Origin: Rhipidocladum racemiflorum
Lineage: Eukaryota; Streptophyta; Magnoliopsida; Poales; Poaceae
NCBI GenBank assembly: GCA_036346355.1
Contig: CM070572.1
Location: 45,359,944-45,423,943, forward strand
Reading direction: 5' to 3'
DNA length: 64,000 nucleotides
The position numbers and the translations under genes were made by a program. Under the pieces are notes generated by a model that saw only the letters and a list, made by a program, of their open reading frames with translations, did not search any database and was not told the origin of the DNA. Position 1 is the first letter of the stretch, and every line of letters begins with the position of its first letter. Of this stretch, positions 23,074-34,387 are shown piece by piece.

Positions 23074-23345
23074 GTCTCGATGAAAGGTGCAGTTTGCTAT
23101 TCCCTCTCAGGTCTAGTATCTCTTGATACTGCAGGTTACTAATTTCTTCTGGAAGCTCACTAATAGATGTACCAGTGATTCTCATGTACTTAAGTAGAAA
23201 GAAACTTCCACTGTGTTCAATATGGCAATTCTTAAAATGTCTGGCACCTTCTATATCCAACACTCTGATCAACAGTTGAAAATTTGTAAAGCGAGGCACT
23301 TGCTTGACTGGCTCAAGGAGAAAATGACCGGAAATATTGAGTGAT
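23074..23345 (-). pseudogene. LRR remnant of a second NLR gene
   Basis: The minus-strand translation contains FLLKYMRITGTSISELPEEI followed by an LDLRGN repeat, the xLxxLxxLxLxxT pattern of grass NLR leucine-rich repeats, similar in style to the complete NLR upstream. Only about 90 residues remain. The 3' side is cut by the copia insertion, and no LRR sequence resumes on the far side (before 16535), so the gene was already broken or the insertion was followed by deletion. No NB domain is nearby. Confidence 0.7.
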
Positions 23346-23919
23346 CGCAGATGAGATTAATTCTTCATGGAGGCAGTGCCCTCTCTCTCTCTCTCTCAAC
23401 AAATTAAAGTGGCGGCATTTGTGGAGGCGTGAGAGAACATGTAGCTAGCTCTTGTTGCGTTCTAGTCAATAAGGCGCGCGCGGCAATCCCTGGCTACAAT
23501 ATGAAATGAAGGTCCTGAAGACTAACGCCGGAGCTTGTCGTCTCGTTTGGCACTCACGAGAGGCATTTGGATGCCGGCTTGGCCTGCCATGCTTCCCTCC
23601 TCTTTGTATTTTTCTTCGTCATATCTTAGAAAGCATTACGGAAATCCGCTGGTAATATTTTATTTTCATAAGACCAATCTAAGAATTAAAAAATATATTA
23701 TGGGACAGCGGCCTAGCTAGTGGGAGCGCGACACGTGGCAAATGAAGGCCAATGAGATATTACTAAACAACAAGGTGGAATTTGTACTTGTCCACGTACA
23801 TTAGGATTACAAAATACATGTCTTTACAAGGTGTACAGGAGTCGCCATGCATCTAAAGTAGATAGTATATGAGCCAAATTACTACTACACTCGTAAAACT
23901 AATATATATTTTTTAGTAG
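23346..23919. other. intergenic sequence
   Basis: No gene recognised. Contains a short CT run near 23379-23397 and AT-rich sequence. Confidence 0.5.
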
Positions 23920-23961
23920 TGCTTCTATGTATTCTTTTCTAATATAAGTTCTACAAATTAA
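23920..23961. mobile_element. left part of a MITE split by the CACTA element
   Basis: Starts TGCTTCTATG like the NLR-intron MITE. Its right part resumes at 33748. Together the two parts align along their length with the copy at 10849-10979. Confidence 0.6.
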
Positions 23962-23974
23962 CACTACTACAGAA

Positions 23975-24355
23975 CTGGGCATCACAAGCGGTATATTACA
24001 AGCGGTTAGGTGCGAACCGGTTCTGGCCCACGCACCAGAAGCGGTTCGTGAGCAACGGGCGGGAGGGGGTCACTAGAAGCGGTTGGTCATACGAACCGCT
24101 TGTGTTGACAACCATCACAAGCGGTTCGTTTGCCAAACCGCTTATGAATTATCACAAGCGGTTTGAGACCTCAACCGCTTGTAGAGATTTATATTTAGAA
24201 GCGGTTCGTGTATAAAACCGCTACTGAAGTCTTAGTTTTAGAAGCGGTTTGTTTGTCAAACCGCTTCTACAAAGTCAGAAGCGGTTTGACATACAAACCG
24301 TTTCTAGAACTCAACCTTCAGAAGCGGTTTGTATATGAAACCGCTTCTAGAATCC
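23975..24355. repeat. left subterminal repeat array of the CACTA element
   Basis: At least a dozen copies of AAGCGGTT or its complement AACCGCTT in head-to-head pairs, forming short hairpins separated by 5-15 bp. Confidence 0.9.
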
Positions 24356-24905
24356 CTCCCGCCCAGCACTTTAAACTTCTTCTTCCTCCCCGAGCCAACA
24401 GTCTGATGAACAGAGAAGGGCCGAGCACTGTTATTTCGGGGAGGTGCTGCCCAAATTTTTTGTTTTGAAATTGCTGGTGATTTAGCTTCAAATTAAGTGT
24501 TTTAAGGTCAGTAAGAGCATGTTAGCATCTTTCTCACCTACATATTGCTGTTTTTTATGCATTGGATGTGGAGAAATCATGATTTATTCATGTTGAAATG
24601 TGTTGCTTTGCTAGGTAGAACATGTTGAAATGTGTATGGTATGAAGTTGTTCCCCAAAATTTATTTTGTATGCTTGTTGTTGTTATGGTATGAAGATGTA
24701 TGGTGATCTAGTTCAAAATATGACATTGCAATGAAGTAATTAGTAGTGTATAAAATAAAATAAGGATAAAAAAATAATTAGAAAAGTAGAAAGGGATAAA
24801 AAAAAATTAGAAAGGTAGATCTTTAATTGCATGAAGGTGTAGGTGGGGTTGTTTTTCTTGCAGAAGAAAAAAATATATGAAATTATTACTTATTACTTGT
24901 TGTAG

Positions 24906-27900
24906 ATGAACCGGCAATGGATGTACAATGCGGACCGTCGATCGAGAGAGTTCATTGATGGCGTGCAGGCTTTTCTCGATGCGGCCATTGCATTCCTGCC
25001 TCCAGGTAGCTTCATATGTTGTCCGTGCGCAGATTGCAAGAACGAGAAGGAGCACTCACAGCGATGGCAGGTTATGAACCATTTGATGATGAGAGGTTTC
25101 ATGCCAAACTATACCAGTTGGACCAACCATGGCGAAGACGAGGAAGACGAGGAAGAAGACGAGGAAGAAGACGAGGAAGAAGAAGAGGGATTCAAAAATA
25201 TCTCGGACGCCACGCAATGCTATTCCGTGGGAGGTACACTCAGTGACTTTGGTGATGATGAGCTGGACCAGATGCTGCGTGACGGTGAGGGAGACTACAC
25301 AGATGAAAGACAGTTCGAGAAACTCCAGCGCATGTTAGAGAACCACAGAACTCCTTTATACCCAAATTGTGGGCAGGACCACAAGAAGTTGCGTACCACA
25401 CTTGAACTTATGCAATGGAAGGCCACAAATAGTGTGTCAGATAAGGGATTCGATGAGTTGTTGACACTCATAAAGAAGTTGCTTCCAGAAGATAACACTC
25501 TGCCTGAATCTACATATGAAGCAAAGGAAGTCGTCTGTCCTTTGGGACTGAAAGTACAGAAGATACACGCATGTCGTAACGATTGCATCCTGTATCGCAA
25601 TGCGTATGCCAATTTGGATGTTTGTCCAGTGTGCAAAGAATCACGGTATAAGGTGAAGAGAGATGATCCAGGTGAAATAGATGGGGAGCGTAAGAAGAAG
25701 AGACCTCCGGCTAAAGTGTTGTGGTATTTCCCAGTGATTCCCCGATTGAAGCGTATGTTTGCTAACAAAGCGCATGCCCAGATGATGCGTTGGCACAAAG
25801 AAGAGCGTAAAGATGACGGTATGCTTAGACACCCTGCAGATGGATCACAAGTGGAGGAAAGTCGATCGGACGTACCGGACTTCACACAAGAGGTGAGAAA
25901 CATAAGGTTTGGGTTAAGTACCGATGGGATGAATCCTTTCGGAGAGTTGAGCAGCAACCATAGCACCTGGCCTGTTACACTATGTATGTATAACATTCCT
26001 CCATGGTTGTGCATGAAGCGAAAGTACATCATGATGCCGTTGTTGATCCAAGGCCCCAAGCAACCTGGAAATGACATCGATGTCTACCTGAAACCATTGG
26101 TTGCAGATCTTGTGACGTTGTGGGAGGATGGTGCACGGGTATGGGATGAGTACAAAAGGGAGTATTTCACCTTACGTGCATTGTTATTTGTAACAATCAA
26201 CGACTGGCCTGCTCTCGGTAACCTGTCTGGCCAAACTATCAAAGGATATAGAGCTTGTGTCCAATGCTTAGATGAAACGGACAGCATGTACCTGAAAAAC
26301 TCTCGAAAGGTTGTCTACATGGGCCACCGTAGGTTTCTTCCTACGAGTCACCCATGGCGGAAGAAGTGCAGGAAATTTAACGGGCAAGTAGACCTTTGTG
26401 CTAGGCCTCGACATCGTCTTTGGGCCACATGTACTTGCTATGGTAAAGAATCTGAAAGTAGTATTCGGAAAGGGTCCTGGAAGCAAACCTGTGCAGAATG
26501 AGGATGGTCAGGCGCCAATGTGGAAGAAGAAGTCAGTATTTTGGGACGCATTATTGGGAAGTCTTGGAGGTTCGTCACTCACTTGACTTCATGCACATCA
26601 CGAAGAATGTTTGCTTGAACCTGCTAGGCTACATAGATATGTATGGCCAATCAAAAGATACACTGCAAGGTTGGAAGGACCTTAAACTCTTGGAACTGAG
26701 GAACGACCTACATCCGAAAAAGAGAGAAAAAGGACAACATTACCTACATCCTGCGAGCTACACTCTAAGCAAAGAAGAGAAAAAAAGCATGATAGAGTGC
26801 CTGAATAGTGTGAAGGTCCCTTCCGGATACTCATCAAATGTAAAGAGACTCATAAACACGAGCCAGAATAAAATCGTACACCTAAAATCCCATGACTGTC
26901 TTGTGTTGATGACACAGCTGCTCCCAGTGGCTATAAGAGGTATACTTCCCGAGTGGGTACGGGGGATAATCACAAAGCTGTGTTCTTTTTTCAATGCGAT
27001 TTGGCATAAGGTCATCGACCCAGATAAACTAAGTAAGCTGCAGGATGACGTGGTACAAAGTGTGGTTTGTCTTGAGATGATATTTCCTCCTGCGTTCTTT
27101 GATATTATGGTTCATCTCACTGTTCACCTTGTCAAAGAGATAGGTATTCTCGGACCCGTGTATCTGCACAACATGTTCCCTTTCGAGAGGTAAATGATAG
27201 TGCTAAAGAAGTATGTTCGTAACCGTTCTCGTCCGGAAGGATGCATTGCCGAGGGTTATGGGACAGAGGAGGTGATTGAATTTTGTGTGGATTACATTAA
27301 TGATCTAAATCCGATCGGCATCCCTATATCACGCCATGAGGGCAGGCTACGGGGAAAAGGGACAGTAGGAAGGAAAGCAATTGCATGCAATGATCTTCTT
27401 ACATTTAAGCAAGCACATTTCCCGGTTTTGAAACAATCAATTGTGGTGGCCCCGTATGTTGTTGAGCACAAGAGTATTCTACGCCGTGAATTCCCTGGGA
27501 GGTCTGAGGATTGGATAACACTGAAGCACATGGATTCTTTGGGCGCTTGGTTACAAAACTATATCCTTTTCAAAGGGTCAGACAATGAACAATTGCAACG
27601 ATTGGCACGGGGACCTTCTAGTGAAATCGTGACATTCAAGGGGTACGAGATAAATGGTTACACATTTTACACCAGATCCCAGGATGACAAGAGCACCAAT
27701 CAGAATAGCGATGTCCGTATAGATGCCGAAGACAACAAAGGAAAGGTGGACACATATTATGGTTTCATAGAAGAGATATGGGAGCTTGACTATGGACCTT
27801 TAAAGGTCCCTCTATTTAAGTGCCAATGGGTCAAACTCACTTCAGGCGGCGTAACGGTCGACAAATACGGCATGACAACCGTTGACCTCACGCAAGTCGG

Positions 27901-28204
27901 CTATAGGCGTGAACCGTTCGTCCTTGCAAATGATGTGAGACAGGTCTTCTATGTAATAGATATGTCAAGCAAGCCTAAGAAGCAGAAAGATAATAATAAT
28001 AATAATAAGACAAAGCGACACGTGGTTCTCCAAGGCAAACGAAGGATTGTCGGAGTTGAGGACGTCACAGATGAGGAAGACTATAGTCAGTTCGACGAGC
28101 TCCCTCCTTTTGCGGTGGATGTTGACATAAGCCTCCTGAATGACACAGACCTGGATGCTTACATACGTCACGATCATAACGAAGGAAGACTTGTAAAGAC
28201 ATAG
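24906..28204 (+). pseudogene. TNP2-type CACTA transposase, frameshifted
   Basis: The N-terminal part from the Met at 24906 has the transposase-associated Cys/His region (MNRQWMYNADRRS..., CCPCADCKN), then an acidic Asp/Glu run. The Transposase_21 core follows (QGPKQPGNDIDVYLKPLV, TINDWPALGNLSGQ), then the DUF4218-like region (HSLDFMHITKNVCLNL, MFPFER) and the DUF4216-like C-terminal part. Family members are about 1000 residues or more, as here. Breaks: a frameshift near 26395, another near 26550, and a TAA at 27191-27193 where the conserved FERY/M stretch is interrupted. After the last break the frame stays open to 28204. The protein would cut and join CACTA ends by recognising the subterminal repeats. 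As it stands the gene cannot make it. Confidence 0.88.
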
Positions 28205-28329
28205 TATGGTACTACTTAAAATGTAGTATTACTGTATGAACTTATTTATTTGAACTTGTGTGATCATTTTTAGACGTGTCTTATACTGTACGTGTTTATT
28301 TGAAATAAACCTCATGAAATAAACCCCAA

Positions 28330-28925
28330 GAAATAAACCTTATGGAATAAACAATAAATAAATAAAAAATATAAACCTCAAGAAGTAAACAAAAAAGAAA
28401 GGTAAAGAAAGTAAAAAAAAAGAAAGGTAAAGAAACTAAAAAAAAAGAATATAAAAAAAGGTAAAGAAAATAAAAAAAAGAAAGGTTTAACAAATGAAGA
28501 ATATAAACAAAAAACAATAAAGAAATAAAAAAAATAAACAAAAAAAAGGTAAAGAAAGTAAAAAAAAAAAGAATATAAATGAACAATATAAACAAAAAAG
28601 AAAGGTAAAGAAAGTAAAAAAAAAAGGTAAAGAAAGTAAAAAAAATGAAAGGTAAAGAAAGTAAAAAAAAAAAAGGTTTAAAAGAAAAAAAAAGAAAGGT
28701 TTAACAATTGAAGAATATAAACAAAAAACAATAAAGAAATAAAGAAAATAAAAAAAAAGAAAGGTAAAGAAAGTAAAAAAAAAAGAGAAAGGTTTAAAAG
28801 AAAAAAAAAGAAAGGTTTAACAAATGAAGAATATAAACAAAAAACAATAAAGAAATAAAGAAAATAAAAAAATGAAAGGTAAAGAAAGTAAAAAAAAAGA
28901 AAGGTTTAAAAGAAAAAAAAAGAAT
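28330..28925. repeat. A-rich degenerate tandem sequence
   Basis: Nearly pure purine (+) sequence made of repeated 'gaaaggtaaagaaagtaaaaaa' type phrases over about 600 bp, in the spacer between the two CACTA genes. The long minus-strand Phe/Leu open frame here is an artefact of this composition. Confidence 0.85.
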
Positions 28926-28930
28926 GGCCG

Positions 28931-28996
28931 GCGGGGAGCGAGTGGGGCTCGAACGGGCAACCTCGAGCCCGCACTCAAGCGCCCGCGCTAGCCAGG
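28931..28996 (-). other. tRNA-like sequence inside the CACTA element
   Basis: The minus strand reads TGGCTAGCGCGGGCGC (A-box-like), then after about 30 bases CCCGTTCGAGCCCC (B-box-like), the spacing of a tRNA. No clean acceptor stem was found. It may be a decayed tRNA or SINE promoter. Confidence 0.4.
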
Positions 28997-29052
28997 GGGG
29001 AGAGGAGAGTTCTTGTTAACCGTAATAGGCAACACACTCTTTTAAGTAGTAT

Positions 29053-29288
29053 GTATCGGTTCCAATTATAACCGCTGAGATGGCTTCTACAAGCGGTTTG
29101 TATTAATAACCGCTTGTAGAGATATCTCTACAAGCAGTTCCAATTAATAACCGCTTGTAGAGATCTCTCTCTACAAGCGGTTTGTATTACGAACCGCTTA
29201 TAGAACAGTTTACAAGCGGTTGTATTAAGAACCGCTTGTAGATCTCACGTTTACAAGCGGTTTGTATTAAGAACCGCTTGTAGAGGTG
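29053..29288. repeat. internal cluster of CACTA subterminal-type repeats
   Basis: About ten copies of ACAAGCGGTT or AACCGCTTGT in head-to-head pairs, as at the two termini, but located mid-element between the transposase and protease genes. No CACTACTACAGAA terminus is present beside it. Confidence 0.9.
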
Positions 29289-29574
29289 GCTGCCTTTATA
29301 CACGCTCGCGCTCTCTCCCTTCGTCACACCTCCAAATTTTCCTAAGTCCCGCGCGCTTCGCCTCACTCGGCGTGCTCGCCGCTCTGTGCACCAAGGCCGA
29401 CGCCGCCTCCGCCACCGCAGACGCCGCCTCCGCCATCACGCCACGGCGCCCGCGCTTTCGCCACCCCGGAGGAGGTAGGTATAGCTATGTGTACCCCCAC
29501 CTCCTCCTTCTGATGCGCCCATAAGGTGTTCGATGAAATGTCCACAAGGCATTTTCATATATGTATTATTGATA

Positions 29575-29800
29575 TGTTGGTATGTATGTTGTTAATTATG
29601 TTCATATATGTATTTGGTATGTTGGTATTGTTGGTATTTGGTATGTTGGTATTTGGTATGTTGGTATTTGGTATTGTGTATATATATTGAGAGACATTGT
29701 ATTTGGTATGTTGGTATTTGGTATGTATGGTATTTGGTGATGGTGTATGGTATTTGGTATGTTGGTATTTGGTATTGTGTATATATATTGAGAGACATTG

Positions 29801-29866
<66 letters not shown>

Positions 29867-30075
29867 GTTGGTGATGGTGTATGGTATTTGGTATGTTGGT
29901 ATTTGGTATTGTGTATATATATTGAGAGACATTGTATTTGGTATGTTGGTATTTGGTATGTTGGTATTTGGTATGTATGGTATTTGGTATGTTGGTATTT
30001 GGTATTGTGTATATATATTGAGAGACATTGTATATATATATATGTGTGTGTGTGTATGTTGTTGGTGATGGTGTA
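29575..30075. repeat. minisatellite with TA and TG dinucleotide runs
   Basis: Repeats of a roughly 15-bp unit (gtatttggtatgttg), higher-order blocks ending 'tatatattgagagacattg', and embedded (TA)n and (TG)n tracts (about 29802-29864 and 30031-30055). All open frames here come from the repeat. Confidence 0.9.
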
Positions 30076-30440
30076 TGGATCGGCTTGACTCGTTAGCTCA
30101 ATTCCAAAAATAAATTGAATTTTGCGGTAGATCGGCTCATTAGCTCAATACCATATATATATTGAAATTGAATTTTGCGCTAGATCGGCTCGGCTCGTTA
30201 GCTCAATTCCAAAAATAAAATGATATTAAATTAAACTATGTTAATTTTAAAAATGACCGAAAAAATGTGAACTTGACTCATTTCCACCCCAACCTCCACC
30301 TCACACAACAACTCCTGTGAGATCTGTTCTTTCACCGACGTCCCCTTTCCTCCTCATGTTGGTATATGTATACCTATATATATATATATGTTGTTATAGA
30401 TGTTTTCGAATTTAAGGTTACATTATATCAACATTTATAG

Positions 30441-33081
30441 ATGGCACAACCAACACGTGGTGACCCTAATTTCGAGCAGTCTCAGTCAGGCTCTTTTGTG
30501 GTAGACAGGGAGAACGATGAGCTAACACATGCCCTCCAAACCCCTGAGCACCCGGGACGGACACGAGGTTTTGGCAAGACGCCATGGAAGTACGGTTTCG
30601 TGAAGGATACGCTTTAAATGCAGGAGCCGCCAGAGAACCAAAACAAGAGAAGCAAATAAAATGGCTCAATTGGAACGGGAGCTTAGAGCAACCCAGGCTA
30701 GCATTGGAGATCTAGTGGCGCAACAAGTTGCGCAACAAGTGCGGGTAGCTCTCAGTAACCTTCAGGGATCAGCAGGTCCAATCAATCAGCCGGACGCCAT
30801 GATCAGCCCGTCAGCGCGGCGGAGCAGCTGCGCGTCCACCGGGGCCCCTCAAGGGGACGAAGACTTGCAAGCCCATTATCCCGTTGATGACATAAGGGTT
30901 CGCCGCCAGTGTGAGCTACACATCGATGCGCGCAACCTCTCCATCAGGGTGGCTTACGGCATGGCATTGCCGGTGTCACCGGGCCAGACCTTCCACTGCA
31001 ACACAATACCCATGGGTTACTCGAAGGTCGCAGTGGAGGAGGTGCTGAGCGGATTTGAAGAACTAGTACTCGATATTGCTGGAGGCGACGACGTTACCAA
31101 GCTTGGACAGGCCCTCCACAATATCATCCTCTGGCGAAAAAGGTTGATCATATTTCCAGATGGCGTGGAGGCGTCATCTCCGGAGCCGCCGGCTGTAGGA
31201 AGCTCGTCTCCTCCACAACGACAACCGACACCTCCTCCACAATGACAACCCACGCCTCCTCGACAACCGATGCCTCCTTCAGCGTCGCCTCCTCCACAAC
31301 GACAACCGACTCCTCCTCCACAACAACAACAGACGCCTCCTCCACAACGACAACAGACGCCTCCTCCACAACGACAACCGACACCTCCACCATCTCCTCC
31401 GAGGAAGAAGCTCAAGAGCCATACTACTCCACCTGCTCCCACGAAGGCATAGTCCAGCCGGTCAAAAAGGGTAAAGGAACCTCCAAAGAGGGCATATGAT
31501 AGGACCGACGAGGAGAATTACGTGATCGTCACCGAAGAAGTGGCTGCACACTTCGCACCAAAGAAGTCAGCTGACCCAAACGTACAAGTTGATCCAAAAG
31601 TGATGGAACACTTCTTGACCTGTCGTGCAATGCCACTCCCTGTGCCGTCCAACTATGAACGTACAATAATAAAGGCTACACGGAAGAGTAAACGGGTCAA
31701 AGCGGCGGCGCAAAGCGTAAGAGAGATCAAGATCACCATGCAAGATCAGGAGAACCTTGAGAGATTTATGAAGGAGGCAGACTCACTTCCGTAGGCCGGT
31801 GCTCTAGGATCGATGTTCTCCCAATGGCGTAAGTCGATGGCAATATAAGCTTGGCCGGAGTTAATTGATCCAAATAAGATAAAGGACACGCCAACCAAGA
31901 TGCATAATTTCATGAATGGTACATGATAGAGTCTGCTCAACAAAGAAAAATGTTCCCCCTCGGTCGACAAGAAGATTTCTATCGTGGGGACAACACCATA
32001 TGGCTCGAATTCAAAGACATATACAATATCTACCATAGCGACTCTATGAACGTGTCTCTCATGAGTCTTTGGTGCCTGTAAGTATCAAGCTCATAACTTT
32101 ACCATTTACTTCCTTGTACCATAGAAGTGCAACTCTAATAACTTATCTATTTCTACGTAGAATGGAGATACAACGATGTAGAAAACAGAACATATTCAAC
32201 GTGGGCTTCCTCGACCCGGAAATTGTCAATGAGATCGTATTTCAATACAGCGCTAAAGCTATTGAGGATTACGTTCTAGATGCATTCATGGGACAACACT
32301 ACAAACCATACATACTTCTGCCCTTCAACTTCATGTACGTATATTTACGTGTTCTCATAACGCATTAATAAACTTTTCTTTTCCAAGGCATTGATAATAC
32401 TGCTAGCTAGTTATATATATGTCGCAATATATGACAAGGTATCACTGGATCCTTTTGGTCATCAAGCTTGATAGTAGCAAGATCATTGTTCAAGACTCAA
32501 AAAGGGGACCGGTGGAACAATATCAGTATATCATTGATGTCCTAAACAGGTTTATAGCAAATATATATACAATTGTTTCCTTATTATATTGAAATACCTT
32601 GCTAATTCCAAGTCTGATAATTGCTATTCATAATAACGCGTCACACAGGGCATTCGCAAGGTTTCGCAAGAAGCAACAAGGACAATTCGAGAATGAATTC
32701 ACTGTCCAAATAAGCACTCGAGTATTAAAACAGACAGCTGGATTATGTGTGCCACTACATGCAAAATATTACCCACGGCGATGTGCCCATAAGCGACAAC
32801 GAGGTGAGTGCACATATCAATTAATACTTACACTTTAATTACATGCTCAGAGATTTATTAATTTCGTTCTTTGTCAGCCCAACATCGATGTGCAAGATGT
32901 GATCCCGCCGCACCGGGTTGAAGCACTCCAAGAACAACTCATTGGCTTTATTGTTGATGAGATTGTATCCCCTGACGGCGAGTTCCACACACCGGGTTGG
33001 AGAGATTGTCCTTCTATAAGGACAGGTGATCTGACATCAACGTCGACCAAGGACGTAAACAGCGATGCACGCAAGAATTAA
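30441..33081 (+). pseudogene. CACTA-associated gene with C-terminal Ulp1-like (C48) cysteine protease domain
   Basis: The first segment from the ATG at 30441 has the family phrase NDELTHALQTPEHPGRTRG, common at the start of the second gene of grass CACTA elements. After a break near 30617, a frame runs through a coiled-coil-like region (MAQLERELRATQ...), a charged domain and a Pro/Gln-rich repeat (PPPQRQ units), interrupted by TGA at 31243 and TAG at 31450. Later exons give GRQEDFYRGDNTIWLEF near 31960 and the protease core near 32440-32540, with HWILLVI (candidate catalytic His) and VQDSK (candidate Asp). The candidate catalytic Cys block (YVCHYM) near 32737 is in another frame than the sequence before it. 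Such domains resemble SUMO proteases; their role in transposition is not established. Splice sites are plausible at 32079 and 32339, but the gene has too many breaks to be functional. Confidence 0.75.
31202..31405 (+). repeat. 24-bp type coding tandem repeat (Pro/Gln)
   Basis: Tandem cctcctccacaacgacaac units encode PPPQRQ-like repeats in the protease-associated gene. One unit contains the TGA at 31243. Confidence 0.85.
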
Positions 33082-33383
33082 ATCAGCTCGAGATTCACCC
33101 TTTTATTCTTTCAAACTTGTAAAAGTTGCTTATGTGTAAATCAAACTTGTAAAAGTGCTCATTATTTCATGTACTGTCCATCAAACCTATCCATCTTTTA
33201 GTCTATTAAGTTCGTACTTTTTCAGAATGATCTCGTGATTATTTCAATGAGTACGTATGAGTAATATATATTTAATTGTATACAAAAACCAAATATTTCT
33301 ATGTATTTTTAATGTCAAAATCCATACATATTGATACCCTACTCAAAAACATATTATATATTGAATATATAATATACAATGCC

Positions 33384-33730
33384 TCTCCACAAGCGGTTAT
33401 TATCTCCAACCGCTTGTGGAGAGAGCACCTCCACAGGCGGTTTGTAATACGAACCGCTTGTCGAGAGAGCACCTCCACAGGCGGTTTGTAATACGAACCG
33501 CTTGTGGAGAGGAAGTCTTCACAAGCGGTTTATAACACAAACCGCTTGTGAAGATCTCCCACGTGGCGCTCCCCCGAGCCTTCCTGGACGCCTTTCGAAC
33601 CGCTTGTGGTGTCTCACCACAAGCGGTTGTCCGAACCGCTTGTGATACCCCGAAGGGTATCACTCCCGGTTGCTTACCAGCGGTTCTAAAACCGCTTCTG
33701 AAAGCGGTTACGAACCGCTTGTGATGACCG
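33384..33730. repeat. right subterminal repeat array of the CACTA element
   Basis: More than a dozen AAGCGGTT or AACCGCTT copies in head-to-head pairs just inside the right terminal inverted repeat. Confidence 0.9.
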
Positions 33731-33747
33731 ATTCTGTAGTAGTGTAA

Positions 33748-33833
33748 AGCAAATGAAAGGGTAAATAATTAACATCTACTATTCATTCATACTTTAATAT
33801 GTATATAACTTTAAAATAGTGATGTATAGAAAT
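33748..33833. mobile_element. right part of the MITE split by the CACTA element
   Basis: The order of short blocks (agcaaatgaaagggtaa, ctattcattcatactttaat, gtatagaaat) matches the second half of the NLR-intron MITE. Confidence 0.55.
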
Positions 33834-34048
33834 ATCATATTTTTTCATTTGTTGGACCGGCCATGGCCCAGCTATCCTCCAACCTTGGAGTGAGGCTGTT
33901 CATTTTCATATATCCGGAATCTATCCCTATGATGGACATAATATGCATTATATAATCATAGTATATAGACACGCGTATCCATTAAAATGAGAAAGCCATT
34001 GTTACAAGAATGTGTAATAAGCAGTGCCAAGATGCAAATTGATACCGA
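33834..34048. other. intergenic sequence
   Basis: No feature recognised. Confidence 0.4.
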
Positions 34049-34387
34049 CCAACTAGCGGGAATCACTAATTGATGCGTGAGATGTCTGATCTTTCACGAT
34101 ACCAAACACGATAACTTGCAAACAAATCTGAAAAAGAATTGCAAGGGTTTCCATCGGCACAATCTAAAAACAACGAGTCTTCAACATGTACAATCAACTC
34201 TCTCCATCTTCTCTCTTGTGGCAGCAACTCTCCCTCTCCCTCAACTCACGGCAATCACACCAACCATGATGCTCAAAGCTTTTCTTTATTGCATATAACT
34301 CAACACATAGTTTCTAATATCTACAATCAGGTATGGCCCTAGGCCTTATATTAGTGCACAATGCATGGTCAAAATACATCTAAACTT

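Larger units (their letters stand above)
23962..33744 (+). mobile_element. CACTA (En/Spm) DNA transposon, complete ends
   Basis: 9783 bp bounded by a 3-bp duplication taa (23959-23961 and 33745-33747). The left end begins CACTACTACAGAAC and the right end is its complement, with a 13-bp perfect terminal inverted repeat extending to 30 bp with three mismatches. Both ends carry arrays of AAGCGGTT subterminal repeats, as expected for transposase binding. Two genes read left to right: a TNP2-type transposase (24906-28204) and a Ulp1-like protease gene (about 30441-33081). Both are broken, so the copy is non-autonomous today. A third cluster of subterminal-type repeats lies between the genes. Confidence 0.95.

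Noticed and set aside
23975..24355. CRISPR-like regularly spaced short repeats
   Set aside because: The repeats are head-to-head, the spacers are short and themselves similar, and the array sits inside a CACTA terminus in a eukaryotic genome.
25295..26077. 260-residue minus-strand open frame
   Set aside because: It is antisense to the conserved transposase core, whose plus-strand frame carries the recognisable domains.
28296..28595. Phe/Leu-rich membrane-protein-like frame on the minus strand
   Set aside because: It is the complement of a nearly pure purine repeat; low complexity explains the hydrophobicity.
29555..30088. Several Tyr/Trp/Val- or Ile/Pro/Thr-rich open frames
   Set aside because: They are translations of the minisatellite and TA/TG runs in the CACTA spacer.
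31017..31442. Gly/Cys-rich minus-strand frame
   Set aside because: It is the antisense of the Pro/Gln coding repeat in the protease gene.
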